64,000 bases of DNA from Flagellimonas allohymeniacidonis (GTDB taxonomy: Bacteria; Bacteroidota; Bacteroidia; Flavobacteriales; Flavobacteriaceae), in contig NZ_SGIU01000001.1 of NCBI RefSeq assembly GCF_004296335.1, positions 1,155,290 through 1,219,289 on the forward strand. The letters run 5' to 3'. Below the pieces are notes generated by a model. The model was not told the DNA's origin, did no database searches, and worked only from the letters and a program-made list of their open reading frames with translations. Below, piece by piece: positions 19,360 through 27,515 of the stretch. The position numbers and the translations under genes are program-made. The first letter of the stretch is position 1, and each line of letters starts with the position of its first letter.

Positions 19360-20580
19360 ATGAACACCCAAAAAGTAGAATTCCAGAATCGAGAAGGCCA
19401 GAAACTAGTCGGACGGCTTGAACTTCCTGTGGACCAACATCCGCATAATTTTGCACTGTTTGCCCACTGTTTTACCTGCAATAAAAATCTATTGGCCGTA
19501 AAAAACATCAGTAGATCTTTGGTGTCAAAAGGCTTTGCGGTACTCCGGTTCGATTTTACTGGACTAGGGGAAAGTGAAGGGGATTTCGCAGACACGAACT
19601 TTTCAGGCAATGTAGAAGATTTGGTGGTGGCGGCCAATTACCTAAAAGAAAACTATCAAGCCCCTACCCTATTGATAGGGCATTCTTTGGGAGGTGCGGC
19701 GACTATTTTCGCAGCTGCTGATATCGATTCGGTGCAAGCTTTGGCAACCATTGGCGCGCCGGCCAATCCAGTGCATGTAAAACATTTGCTTCGAAGTGGA
19801 ATTGAAGAAATAGAAGCAAGCGGTAAGGCGGTGGTGAATTTGGCAGGAAGGGACTTCACTATAAAAAAACAATTTCTTGATGACCTTGAAACCAAATCCT
19901 TGTCTGCCACCGCAAAAGCTTTGAGAAAACCATTACTTATCATGCATTCCCCTCAAGATGACACGGTGGGCATCAAAAATGCGGAAGAAATCTACGTTGC
20001 GGCGCATCATCCCAAAAGTTTTGTTTCCTTGGACGGCGCCGACCATCTTTTGAGTAAAAAAGAAGATTCCCTTTATGTGGGAGAAGTAATTGCCGGATGG
20101 GCCAAACGCTACTTAAACGTTAAGGACAAAGTGGATACCTCATTGAACAGCAAACACCAAGTGGCGGCCAGTTTAGGTCAGGAAGATGGATTCACAACTC
20201 CAATGAAGGTTGGTGACCACTACATGGTTGCGGATGAACCCGCTGATTTTGGAGGAAACAATTTTGGTCCTTCGCCCTACGAACTGGTTTCAGCGGGGCT
20301 TTCTGCCTGTACGGCAATGACAGTCCAAATGTATGCACGACACAAGGGATGGCCATTGGAAAATATTGAAGTTCACACCTCTTATAGTAAGTCGCACGCC
20401 CAAGACTGTGCAAACTGTGAGGCCGATTCAGCTAAAATTGATACCTTCCAAAGAGAAATTAGATTGACCGGGGATTTGGATGAGCAACAAAAGGCCAAAA
20501 TGATGCAAATAGCTGACAAATGTCCTGTTCACAGAACGCTCCACAGCCCTACCCAAGTCATTAACACGCTTTTAGATTAG
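19360..20580 (+). CDS. Alpha/beta hydrolase fused to OsmC-like peroxidase domain
   Basis: 406 residues in two domains. Residues ~1-255 are an alpha/beta hydrolase with nucleophile Ser109 in GHSLGG, Asp near 200 (HSPQDDTV) and His229 (GADHLL). Residues ~265-406 are OsmC/Ohr-like, with the two redox cysteines Cys317 (LSACTAM) and Cys388 (DKCPVHRTL), which reduce organic or thiol peroxides. The fusion recurs in bacteria and suggests hydrolysis of a lipid or ester hydroperoxide followed by reduction. Extra cysteines DCANC at 350-353 are odd and might bind metal. Cytoplasmic. A 7-bp inverted repeat (19314-19320/19344-19350) lies just upstream. Confidence 0.88.
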   Translation: MNTQKVEFQNREGQKLVGRLELPVDQHPHNFALFAHCFTCNKNLLAVKNISRSLVSKGFAVLRFDFTGLGESEGDFADTNFSGNVEDLVVAANYLKENYQAPTLLIGHSLGGAATIFAAADIDSVQALATIGAPANPVHVKHLLRSGIEEIEASGKAVVNLAGRDFTIKKQFLDDLETKSLSATAKALRKPLLIMHSPQDDTVGIKNAEEIYVAAHHPKSFVSLDGADHLLSKKEDSLYVGEVIAGWAKRYLNVKDKVDTSLNSKHQVAASLGQEDGFTTPMKVGDHYMVADEPADFGGNNFGPSPYELVSAGLSACTAMTVQMYARHKGWPLENIEVHTSYSKSHAQDCANCEADSAKIDTFQREIRLTGDLDEQQKAKMMQIADKCPVHRTLHSPTQVINTLLD

Positions 20581-20627
20581 TTTGAGAACATTCAGCTTTG
20601 TGCAATTTTTAAATTCTGAACTCATAC

Positions 20628-21122
20628 ATGAAAAGTCCAGTTTTTGAGGTTAGTATTGGTGGTGAATTTAATAGTATTCATACCCTTGTGTTGCCCTCTG
20701 AGATTGTAAATCCTTTCGTGGAAAAAGGACATAAAAGAGTAAAGGTTACCGCTAGTTTCGAAGATAAATCGATTACTTTTTATGCTGCGATTCAAAAAAG
20801 ACAAGGAAAGTACTTGATGATGTTTTGCAAAAACAATCAAAAGAGCTTGGGGATTTTTCCCAATGATTACTTTCAAGTACAGCTCTTTGAAGACACTTCA
20901 AAATATGGTGTGGAAATGCCTGAGGAATTTGATGCGGTTCTGCTGAGTGATTATGAGGCCCATCAGATTTTTGAAAGTCTCACCGACGGAAAAAAAAGAG
21001 GAATCATTTATATGATTTCCCGGTATAGGAATCCACAAACCCGTATTGACAAGTCCCTGTTACTTTGTGAGAACCTAAAACGCGGTATTCGCGATAGCAA
21101 GGAATTGCTTAAAAAATTTTAA
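20628..21122 (+). CDS. DUF1905/YdeI-like protein
   Basis: 164 residues, cytoplasmic. The first ~90 residues look like DUF1905 (VKVTASFEDKSITFYAAIQ, then GIFPNDYFQVQL); the rest carries the YdeI/OmpD-associated tail (AHQIFESLTDGKKRGIIYMI, then RIDKSLLLCENLKRG). This architecture is widespread in Bacteroidota; molecular function unresolved. It is a separate lineage from the YdeI protein at 7954. Positioned between the OsmC fusion and SOD, so a link to oxidative or antimicrobial stress is plausible but unproven. Confidence 0.75.
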   Translation: MKSPVFEVSIGGEFNSIHTLVLPSEIVNPFVEKGHKRVKVTASFEDKSITFYAAIQKRQGKYLMMFCKNNQKSLGIFPNDYFQVQLFEDTSKYGVEMPEEFDAVLLSDYEAHQIFESLTDGKKRGIIYMISRYRNPQTRIDKSLLLCENLKRGIRDSKELLKKF

Positions 21123-21177
21123 GTCAAACTACTTTATCGGAAGCCAAAATGGAGTGCACTTCAAATCAATGACAGGC

Positions 21178-21208
21178 TTGACACCTCCTTAAATTATCAG
21201 TATCTTGG
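21178..21208 (+). promoter_or_regulatory. Candidate Bacteroidota-type promoter for the SOD gene
   Basis: TTG at 21178-21180, a 20-base spacer, then TATCTTGG at 21201-21208, close to the consensus TAnnTTTG with one mismatch. The ATG of the SOD gene follows 23 bases downstream, leaving a leader of about 15 bases. The order and spacing fit; no transcription data. Confidence 0.42.
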
Positions 21209-21231
21209 AACAAAACCTAAAAACACATCGA

Positions 21232-21819
21232 ATGAGAAAAATAATAGCACTTCCCTTAGCCCTTTTACTGGTAATGGCCCTAAGTTGCAAGCAAGCCAAA
21301 AAAGAAGTTGAATCCGCCGCGGAAGAAGTGGAGGAAACTGTTGAGGAAGTCAAGGAAATTGCGGAGGTGAAGACCATCACCTTTGAAATGGAACCCAAAA
21401 GCGATAGTGAAGTTTCGGGCACTGTTACGTTTACCGAAGAGAACGGTACTGTAATTATGAAAGCCAACTTTTCAGGCTTAACCCCTGGCGAGCATGCCAT
21501 TCACCTGCATGAGAAGGCCGATTGCTCGTCTGCCGATGGAAAATCCACGGGTGGACATTGGAACCCCACTTTTCAGCCGCATGCCAAATGGGGGGCTGAG
21601 GGAGGATATCACAAGGGAGATATTGGCAACTTTGTTGCTGACACCGAAGGTAATGCCACAGTTGACTTTGCCACAAACGAATGGTGTATCGGTTGTGATG
21701 ATGAAACGAAAAATATTTTGGGCAAGGCAGTCATTGTTCATCAAGGTGTAGATGATTTCACCTCGCAACCCAGTGGTGCGGCCGGGGCAAGAATAGCTTG
21801 TACTGGCATCATTCAGTAA
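21232..21819 (+). CDS. sodC: Cu/Zn superoxide dismutase, lipoprotein
   Basis: 195 residues from ATG 21232; lipobox ALSC makes Cys19 the lipidation site, followed by a Glu-rich linker (~22-46). The Cu/Zn SOD domain is complete: Cu ligands His91 and His93 (HLHEK), bridging His109 (GGHWNP), His117, His127, Asp130 and His170 (AVIVHQG), plus the Cys98/Cys190 disulfide pair and the C-terminal Arg187 (AGARIACT). Converts periplasmic superoxide to peroxide and oxygen. Extra cysteines at 152 and 155 (WCIGC) are unusual. Followed by a terminator, so probably transcribed alone. Confidence 0.95.
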   Translation: MRKIIALPLALLLVMALSCKQAKKEVESAAEEVEETVEEVKEIAEVKTITFEMEPKSDSEVSGTVTFTEENGTVIMKANFSGLTPGEHAIHLHEKADCSSADGKSTGGHWNPTFQPHAKWGAEGGYHKGDIGNFVADTEGNATVDFATNEWCIGCDDETKNILGKAVIVHQGVDDFTSQPSGAAGARIACTGIIQ

Positions 21820-21833
21820 GTATTGTAAAATTT

Positions 21834-21863
21834 AAAGAGTCGTCTCAAAAGGCGACTCTTTTC
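21834..21863 (+). terminator. Rho-independent terminator after SOD
   Basis: Perfect 9-bp stem AAAGAGTCG/CGACTCTTT (21834-21842 and 21853-21861) followed by T residues. It lies 15 bases after the SOD stop and directly before the YjdI gene. Confidence 0.8.
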
Positions 21864-21886
21864 TTAATTTAAAAAAACTTTTGAAA

Positions 21887-22093
21887 ATGGATAATTCCAA
21901 GGAATATAGTAATGGGGATATCACGGTAGTTTGGAAACCAAAATTGTGTGAACATGCCGGAGTTTGTGTGAAGATGCTTCCAAAAGTATACAACCCTAAG
22001 GAACGGCCCTGGATCAAGGTTGAAAACGCCACCACCGAAGAATTAAAGAACCAAATCAGCCAGTGCCCATCTGGAGCGCTAAGTTACTATTAG
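21887..22093 (+). CDS. YjdI-type divergent 4Fe-4S mono-cluster protein
   Basis: 68 residues; ATG 21887 preferred over in-frame TTG 21881. Matches the small ferredoxin-like YjdI family: CEHAGVC (Cys21, His23, Cys27) and QCPSGAL (Cys60). Only three cysteines are present, with a nearby histidine as a possible fourth ligand, as is usual in this divergent family. Probably a cytoplasmic electron carrier or cluster-binding protein. Paired with the YjdJ acetyltransferase that starts 14 bases downstream, the same order as in E. coli. Confidence 0.85.
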   Translation: MDNSKEYSNGDITVVWKPKLCEHAGVCVKMLPKVYNPKERPWIKVENATTEELKNQISQCPSGALSYY

Positions 22094-22107
22094 CCCAAAT
22101 ACCAAAA

Positions 22108-22407
22108 ATGAATTCTGACTACACACTTATTGACAATTCGGATGCCAAACAATTTGAATTCAATGTAGACGGCCAAATTGCCCGAATCGAATATATCCGA
22201 GCCAAGGAAAAAATCTATCTCACACATACAGAAGTGCCGCGCTCCTTGGAAGGCAAGGGAGTTGGGTCCGCTATTGTGCTTAAAGCATTGGAATGGGTTA
22301 AAGAAAGAGAATTGACCCTTGTTCCCCTTTGCCCATTTGTAGCCCTGTATTTAAAAAGACATCCCGAATGGAAATCCTTGGTGTTGAAGGGCATCAATAT
22401 TGGTTGA
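22108..22407 (+). CDS. YjdJ-type GNAT-like acetyltransferase
   Basis: 99 residues from ATG 22108 (the open frame extends upstream to 22063 but overlaps YjdI). Compact GNAT fold: YTLIDNSDAKQFEF, then IYLTHTEVPRSLEGKGVGSAIV with the acetyl-CoA-binding R/GxGxG-like loop, then LVPLCPFVALYLKRHPEW. That last segment is the hallmark of the YjdJ/Gcn5-related short family. Substrate unknown. Likely co-transcribed with YjdI. Confidence 0.85.
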   Translation: MNSDYTLIDNSDAKQFEFNVDGQIARIEYIRAKEKIYLTHTEVPRSLEGKGVGSAIVLKALEWVKERELTLVPLCPFVALYLKRHPEWKSLVLKGINIG

Positions 22408-22432
22408 ACATTTCCAACCTTCTCATAATATA

Positions 22433-22459
22433 AAAGGTTTCCTGAGAGGGTAAACCTTT
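22433..22459. other. Hairpin downstream of the YjdJ gene
   Basis: Perfect 8-bp inverted repeat AAAGGTTT/AAACCTTT separated by 11 bases, 26 bases past the YjdJ stop. No run of T follows on the plus strand, so it may assist the stronger terminator immediately downstream. Confidence 0.45.
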
Positions 22460-22474
22460 GACTGCGTAGAAAAA

Positions 22475-22506
22475 GAAAACGGCCTGGCAAAGCCAAAACC
22501 GTTTTC
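22475..22506. terminator. Bidirectional terminator between YjdJ (+) and OmpW (-)
   Basis: Outer 8-bp stem GAAAACGG/CCGTTTTC with an inner stem TGGC/GCCA. A-rich on the left and T-rich on the right, so it can serve both converging genes. Confidence 0.75.
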
Positions 22507-22530
22507 TCATAACGAATTTAAAAAACCCCT

Positions 22531-23178
22531 CTACAGTTTTACACCCACACCAAATCCGAAAATCCAAGGATTAATGTCAACATCGGCGTCTACCGTTGCG
22601 GAAAGAGCGGTGGTCGCATCAACAGTGGCATCGGTTCCCAAGAACAGTTTTTTGACATCCACGTTGAGGAACCACTTGTCATTGAGCATATAATCAAATC
22701 CACCTTGCAAGGCAAAGCCCAAAGCAGAATCATAATCAATATCATCCACTACCGGACCTTCATCAACACCGTAGAAAATGGTAAAGTTAACCCCAGCTCC
22801 TAAGTAAGGGACCAAATCTCCACCGGTAAAGTGATATTGTCCCGTTAAGGTTGGAGGAAGTAGCCAAACTTCTCCTAAATCGATATCGCCAACAGCAGTT
22901 CCAACGGCTTCGACATCATGCTTGGCAGTCGCCAAAATAAGTTCTACGGACCAGTTCTCATCAAAGAAATATGAAATATCAAGTTCGGGTACAAATGCTG
23001 TGGAAATCGAAGCATCGCCACCTATTGCCTCAATATCTGCACTTTCATCAGGAGTAACCACAATACCCCTTAACCTAAACTGCCATTTGCTAAAATCATC
23101 ATTTGAAGTATCTTGAGCATTGATTATACCCGTAAAGCACAAAAGTGCCCCCAATAAAGTAATCTTTAGTTTTTTCAT
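22531..23178 (-). CDS. OmpW-family outer-membrane porin
   Basis: 215 residues from ATG at 23178-23176, chosen because it starts a normal signal peptide (MKKLKITLL, ending IINAQ near 21). The mature protein has OmpW hallmarks: FRLRGIVVTPDESA near the N-terminus, ELDISYFFDENWSVELILATAKHDV, then PTLTGQYHFTGGDLVPYLGAGVNFTIFY and a final phenylalanine-glycine-rich strand. Eight-stranded barrel for small hydrophobic solutes, outer membrane. The negatively charged insert (ATVDATTALSATVDADVD) is acidic and repetitive, perhaps an extracellular loop. Monocistronic. Confidence 0.9.
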   Translation of the reverse strand: MKKLKITLLGALLCFTGIINAQDTSNDDFSKWQFRLRGIVVTPDESADIEAIGGDASISTAFVPELDISYFFDENWSVELILATAKHDVEAVGTAVGDIDLGEVWLLPPTLTGQYHFTGGDLVPYLGAGVNFTIFYGVDEGPVVDDIDYDSALGFALQGGFDYMLNDKWFLNVDVKKLFLGTDATVDATTALSATVDADVDINPWIFGFGVGVKL

Positions 23179-23374
23179 TGCCTTGTGTTTTAAGTCTCGC
23201 AAAACTACGGTGGCAATTACCGGAAGAATATGATGTTTATCATAGGATGAATATCCAAATTTTCAAGGTTTGGAAACCCTGCTTACAAAGATCTAATGAA
23301 GCCAATAATGGATTTAAATGAAGAGCAAAAGCAAATAAATAATTGGCTAATTTGCATGAAAGAAAACTTGTGTT

Positions 23375-23926
23375 ATGGTTGATATTGTGTCCTATAAAAA
23401 AGAACTGCTCCTAACCGTTATTTTGATTGTGTTCATCGTGGTTTTGAACATGCTGAACAAACGCGCGATTCGACGATTTGGTCGAACCAGCGCCATTGAT
23501 ATGAACAGTAGAAAAATTATTTTTTATCTCAGTAACCTCTTGTTTTACGGACTTGCCTTGATCATTATTACCCTGATATGGGGCGTAGACCTGAAAGAGT
23601 TCTCGGTATTTATTTCTTCTGTTCTGGCCATTTTAGGTATTGGTTTTGTGGCACAGTGGTCCATTCTATCCAACCTTACGGCAAGTGTTATTCTGTTTTT
23701 CAGCCACCCCTTGCGGCTTGGAGACCGCATTCATGTTATGGACAAAGACTATGATTGGACAGGTGTTGTAGAGGATATCAGTGGTTTTTATCTTTTTATG
23801 CGAACCGACGAAGGTAAGCGCATCTCCATTCCCACCAATCTGGTGATTCAAAAGGGTATTGAGATTCTGGCACACAAAAATCAAACTGAGGAAATGCCAA
23901 ACCAAGTGGAGTCAAACAAAAACTAG
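23375..23926 (+). CDS. Short MscS-family mechanosensitive channel
   Basis: 183 residues, far shorter than the ~286 of E. coli MscS. Two N-terminal helices (~9-27 and ~50-70) precede the pore-lining helix and beta domain: FISSVLAILGIGFVAQWSILSNLTASVILFFSHPLRLGDRI, split around residues 79-120. The protein ends soon after the beta domain (RISIPTNLVIQKGIEIL), so the C-terminal vestibule domain is missing. Inner-membrane channel, probably gating on osmotic downshift; function of such short forms is less certain. Ends without frameshift evidence, so the short size appears natural. Confidence 0.85.
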   Translation: MVDIVSYKKELLLTVILIVFIVVLNMLNKRAIRRFGRTSAIDMNSRKIIFYLSNLLFYGLALIIITLIWGVDLKEFSVFISSVLAILGIGFVAQWSILSNLTASVILFFSHPLRLGDRIHVMDKDYDWTGVVEDISGFYLFMRTDEGKRISIPTNLVIQKGIEILAHKNQTEEMPNQVESNKN

Positions 23927-24040
23927 GTCTTTTTAAGATAAATCGAATCAAAAAAATCATAAAAACTCCTTGGCTTTCTATCATCATTGTCTCAAAAAAT
24001 CACACAATTTGTAGTACTTTAGAAGCCTAACCTTAACCTA

Positions 24041-25225
24041 ATGAACCCTTCTGCTTCGGGCTGGATCAACAAATTTGGACATGTTCTCAAAGAAGAGCCT
24101 CTTGAGCGCATGAATTCTGAGACCCTTTATAACCAATTAAAGGAGATTGGGTTTGTCTATGGAATCCACCTGGATGTCTTCCCTTTTGTCAATGTAGAAC
24201 ATCGACTCACAGAGGACGAGGTAGCCAAGATCAATTTATTTGTTGCACTGTATCTAACCTTTAGATTGGAACGAAAGCAGGTAGAGTTTTCCGATTTTGT
24301 TGAAACTGTATTCGATTATTACAAAACTTTGGAGGTCGGCAACATTTCCTTCCTCAGCAAAATACTCAGCGCCAAGCACACTGATTCACAACTTGAAAAG
24401 CTGATTGACTCTAGAATCTACTTAGGAGGGAATACTTTCAACCGCGCTTTTGGTAACAGTATCACCAACTCGCTCTTGTTTGTTGATGTTCTCATTTTTA
24501 AGGCATATCTCCGAGGTGAATCGTCGATTGTGGAGCATGCCAAACGATTAGAGTATGTAACCATGAATATTGCCTATCATGCACTTAATGCAAAGGAGAC
24601 CAGTAAAAATGATGCGAAACTAATTCAGCTTTTGGCCTCGTCTTTGAGTTTTGTGGACCTTAGTACCGAGGAATTTGATGGCACCTACGGTGATTTGTTG
24701 GAACAAAATTTCACGTATGAGGAAAAAAACTATTTCCTCGATATGGCCTGCTTAACCATTTGGGAAGATAAGTTGATTGACTTTACCGAATCTGATTACA
24801 TTTTTGAGCTTGGAACGTATTTGGGCAAAGAGGAAAAAGAGGTCAAATCAGCATTGGATTTTGTCGTTGATTTCTTTGATAAAAACAAAAATCGAATTGG
24901 CTATTTAAGTGAAAAAAATGTTGCTTTTCAGTTTTATCAGGGAATGTCAAAAAACGTGAGCAAACTGATTTTACGCAATAGCAAAAGATTAAAAAAAGAG
25001 TTGGCTGAAAGTAAGGAACTGGTCTCCTTATTATCAAAATCTGCCGTCAAAGATTTAAGTCCAGATGAGAAGAAAAAAGTTCAAAACCAGCTTTTGGACA
25101 TCTTCAAAACCATTCCTTCTTTAGCGATTTTTATGTTGCCAGGAGGGGCCATCCTGCTTCCCATTTTTATTAAACTTATTCCAAAGCTGCTGCCTTCTGC
25201 ATTTGACGACAATCGGGTGGAATAA
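24041..25225 (+). CDS. LETM1-related biofilm-associated protein
   Basis: 394 residues, no signal peptide. Mostly helical; the C-terminus (~340-385) holds a LETM1-like segment, LSPDEKKKVQNQLLDIFKTIPSLAIFMLPGG followed by ALLPIFIKLIPKLLPSAF-type hydrophobic sequence (approximate paraphrase of residues 365-390). This matches the Flavobacteria family named LETM1-related biofilm-associated. Mitochondrial LETM1 is a membrane ribosome-binding and ion-exchange factor; the bacterial role is not established. Single gene, convergent with the LytTR regulator. Confidence 0.75.
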   Translation: MNPSASGWINKFGHVLKEEPLERMNSETLYNQLKEIGFVYGIHLDVFPFVNVEHRLTEDEVAKINLFVALYLTFRLERKQVEFSDFVETVFDYYKTLEVGNISFLSKILSAKHTDSQLEKLIDSRIYLGGNTFNRAFGNSITNSLLFVDVLIFKAYLRGESSIVEHAKRLEYVTMNIAYHALNAKETSKNDAKLIQLLASSLSFVDLSTEEFDGTYGDLLEQNFTYEEKNYFLDMACLTIWEDKLIDFTESDYIFELGTYLGKEEKEVKSALDFVVDFFDKNKNRIGYLSEKNVAFQFYQGMSKNVSKLILRNSKRLKKELAESKELVSLLSKSAVKDLSPDEKKKVQNQLLDIFKTIPSLAIFMLPGGAILLPIFIKLIPKLLPSAFDDNRVE

Positions 25226-25308
25226 GTAGTGATTTTCACTAAAAAAACTACTATAAGAAAAATTTATAGTGGCAATTAACTTATTATTTATCAATTATTT
25301 AATCACAT

Positions 25309-26064
25309 TTATTCCAACCATAACTTGAAGTCCTTAACTCGCTCCCTACTCACTATGATTTCATGCTCATTAAACCGATTCAGCTTTAGTTGGAGGCGAG
25401 AATTGGTATAGGAAATGATGTCTTTTATATGGTCAATGTTCACATAAAATTTTCGGCTCACCCTGAAAAAATATTTTGGGGAAAGTTCCTCTTCCAAGTT
25501 TTCCAAGGTGGTGTCCAAAAGGTAATTTCTGCCATCTGAAGTTGCTGCATAGGTTCCCTTATTTTCACTGTAAAAACATTCCACCTCATCGGCATTTATA
25601 ATTTTTAGATGTTGCCCCACTTTGGCCGTAAACCTTTTTTTGTATTCTCGTTCAAGAGGGTTGGTCAGAAGGTTTTTAATGTCATTGAAATCGACCGATA
25701 TTTTTTGAGTTTCCGGTTTAAAGTTCTGGTACTTTTTTACAGCCGATTCCAACTCTTCATCGTCTATCGGTTTTAATAAATAATCGATGCTATTTAGTTT
25801 GAAAGCTTGCAATGCATATTCATCATAGGCAGTTGTAAAAATGATGGCACTTTGCACCTCGATCACATCGAAAATTTCAAAGGAAAGACCATCGGAAAGT
25901 TGAATGTCCAAAAAGATTAGGTCGGGCTGGGAATTATTTTGGAACCATTCAATGGATTCATCTACCGAATGCAACATGGTGGATACCTCTACATTAAGTT
26001 CAGATAGAAGTCTGTTCAATCTTCGGGCCGCCGGTTTTTCGTCTTCAATAATGATAACGTTCAT
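25309..26064 (-). CDS. LytTR-family response regulator
   Basis: 251 residues. Receiver domain ~1-120 with acidic pocket Glu8/Asp9, phosphoacceptor Asp53 (FLDIQLSDG), and Lys98 (LLKPID). LytTR DNA-binding domain ~145-251: FTAKVGQHLKIINADEV, ENKGTYA, FFRVSRKFYVNIDHI. Binds short direct repeats in promoters after phosphorylation. It is the last gene of a minus-strand run whose other members are 2TM proteins and a LytS-type histidine kinase, its evident partner. Starts six bases after the stop of the nearest 2TM gene. DNA targets are not evident here. Confidence 0.93.
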   Translation of the reverse strand: MNVIIIEDEKPAARRLNRLLSELNVEVSTMLHSVDESIEWFQNNSQPDLIFLDIQLSDGLSFEIFDVIEVQSAIIFTTAYDEYALQAFKLNSIDYLLKPIDDEELESAVKKYQNFKPETQKISVDFNDIKNLLTNPLEREYKKRFTAKVGQHLKIINADEVECFYSENKGTYAATSDGRNYLLDTTLENLEEELSPKYFFRVSRKFYVNIDHIKDIISYTNSRLQLKLNRFNEHEIIVSRERVKDFKLWLE

Positions 26065-26070
26065 TTGAGT

Positions 26071-26409
26071 TTATTTTTTTGAATCAAAAGCTTCATCGGA
26101 TTCCATGATTTTTCGAATTTGCCTCTCCTCCCATCGTCTCACTAACCCAAATTGGAAATAAAACACCTTGATTCCATGAATCAAAAGTCCGATACCCCAA
26201 ACCACGGGAGTAATGATCAGATCCGCGTACGCCCAATCAAAAAGATTTATTTCATTCCAACCATTGGGCCTTAAGTGTCCCAGAAAGTACAACTTGATAA
26301 AAATCAGCACCAAATTTATGACAATGTAGACCGACAAGTGTGTGTAAAACCCTTTGATGCACTTCACCCTTTTTTTGGCGCGCTCGTAACTTGATAGCTT
26401 GTTTTCCAT
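26071..26409 (-). CDS. Stand-alone 2TM domain protein (copy 4)
   Basis: 112 residues. Conserved 2TM pattern: N-terminal basic amphipathic helix (SSYERAKKRVKCIKGFYTHL), first membrane helix (VYIVINLVLIFIKLYFL), a second with VVWGIGLLIHGIK, then VRRWEERQIRKIME. This copy is the most divergent: it lacks the NPxxGKxWE motif and has a longer loop. It abuts the LytTR regulator (six-base gap). Predicted inner-membrane protein with both ends cytoplasmic. Function unknown; association with the kinase is inferred from the shared domain and operon. Confidence 0.8.
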   Translation of the reverse strand: MENKLSSYERAKKRVKCIKGFYTHLSVYIVINLVLIFIKLYFLGHLRPNGWNEINLFDWAYADLIITPVVWGIGLLIHGIKVFYFQFGLVRRWEERQIRKIMESDEAFDSKK

Positions 26410-26412
26410 AAC

Positions 26413-26718
26413 CTACTTGTATTTATCCATTTCTTTTTTATCCTCTTCAATATATTTTTGAATCTGCCTTTCTTCCCACTTCTTTCCAAATAATGGGTTA
26501 AAGCCGAAGGTCTTTGAAGCATGAAACGCCACGCCTATGCCCCATCCGGCCAGTGGGACAAAATGGCCCCATTTCCAAAAGTTATCGGTACTGAGATAAA
26601 TGTTCACCAAAATAAAGACATTGATTATGATATAAATGGCAAAGTGGATATAGAAGCCTTTTAGTTCCTCAATCCTTTTTTTGGCCCGTTCCAGTTTTCT
26701 TTGCTCCATGCTTTCCAT
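26413..26718 (-). CDS. Stand-alone 2TM domain protein (copy 3)
   Basis: 101 residues from ATG at 26718-26716, preferred because a GGAGG lies just upstream and this start clears the previous stop; an in-frame ATG at 26730 would overlap it. Pattern: KRIEELKGFYIHFAIYIIIN, GWGIGVAFHASKTFGFNP, GKKWEERQIQKYIEED. Two membrane helices with short charged cytoplasmic tails. Three bases before copy 4. Sequence is close to copy 2, suggesting local duplication followed by divergence. Confidence 0.82.
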   Translation of the reverse strand: MESMEQRKLERAKKRIEELKGFYIHFAIYIIINVFILVNIYLSTDNFWKWGHFVPLAGWGIGVAFHASKTFGFNPLFGKKWEERQIQKYIEEDKKEMDKYK

Positions 26719-26720
26719 AA

Positions 26721-27023
26721 CTACCTCCATTTTTTCGTTTTTTCCTCTTCTTCCATATACTGCTTGATCTTGCGTTGCTCCCAACCTTTTCCAAAGAAAG
26801 GATTAAGATTAAAAGTGCCGATGGCATGAAAGGCCACACCTATTCCCCATCCTAATGCAGCCCATAAAAACCACATATATCGAAACCCGTTGGTTAAGTA
26901 ATTGATGAGTGCCAAGGCCGAGATGACCAAGACATAGGTGGTAAGGTTGGCGTAGAATTTTTTCAATTGCGTAACGCGCTCTTTTGCCTTAATGTATTTG
27001 TTTTCTTTATCCAGTTGTTCCAT
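26721..27023 (-). CDS. Stand-alone 2TM domain protein (copy 2)
   Basis: 100 residues: KAKERVTQLKKFYANLTTYV, a hydrophobic first helix, GWGIGVAFHAIGTFNLNPFF, GKGWEQRKIKQYMEEE. The conserved GWGIG-x3-H and W-E-x-R-x-I motifs match the other copies and the kinase tail. The stop (TAG at 26721-26723 complement) sits inside the Shine-Dalgarno region of copy 3, implying coupled translation. 38 bases after copy 1. Confidence 0.83.
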   Translation of the reverse strand: MEQLDKENKYIKAKERVTQLKKFYANLTTYVLVISALALINYLTNGFRYMWFLWAALGWGIGVAFHAIGTFNLNPFFGKGWEQRKIKQYMEEEEKTKKWR

Positions 27024-27061
27024 TTGATTGCGATTAGTTGTTTCTTAAAGATACTGATTCA

Positions 27062-27340
27062 TTAAAATTCAGTATCATTCATAAACTCATGAATTTTGCG
27101 TTGTTCCCATTCCTTTCCAAAGAAAGGGTTTTTACCGAAAGCGTCCATCCAATGGCCCAACAAGCCAAATCCCCATCCAATGGCCGGGAACAGTACCCAA
27201 GCAAATGACGTGGTTCTAAAGTTTAGATAGGCTAGTGCGGGTATTATTATGCAGTAAACCGCAAAATGGTTATAAAATGATTTGATATTATTTACCCTTT
27301 CTTTCGCCTTTTTATATCGTTGTTCGCTGATGTTTTCCAT
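27062..27340 (-). CDS. Stand-alone 2TM domain protein (copy 1)
   Basis: 92 residues: KAKERVNNIKSFYNHFAVY, first helix, WVLFPAIGWGFGLLGHWMDAFGKNPFFGKEWEQRKIHEF (split: GWGFG at ~56, NPFFGK at ~73, WEQRKI at ~80). Closest to the kinase's own 2TM tail (both have LRTTxFxWxLFPxIGWGFG), so it may derive from it. 175 bases separate it from the kinase, with a promoter-like element at 27362-27369. Confidence 0.84.
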   Translation of the reverse strand: MENISEQRYKKAKERVNNIKSFYNHFAVYCIIIPALAYLNFRTTSFAWVLFPAIGWGFGLLGHWMDAFGKNPFFGKEWEQRKIHEFMNDTEF

Positions 27341-27361
27341 GGTCTAAAATTAATTACAGCT

Positions 27362-27369
27362 CAAACTTA
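27362..27369 (-). promoter_or_regulatory. Candidate -7 element before the 2TM gene series
   Basis: On the minus strand the octamer is TAAGTTTG, a full match to TAnnTTTG, 21 bases before the ATG of 2TM copy 1. No clean TTG at the expected upstream spacing. If real, the four 2TM genes and the regulator can be expressed apart from the kinase. Confidence 0.35.
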
Positions 27370-27515
27370 CAGCACCTTTTTGCCTATTGGAAAAGAAGCT
27401 TCGCGAAATGTCGAATTTTAGGGATGAGTTGAAATTGACTTAGGGTAAAGGGCGAAAGGTTAGTGGTGTTACGGGAGGGAGCAGATACGAGGAGATTATT
27501 TGTGTGTGGAATTAG

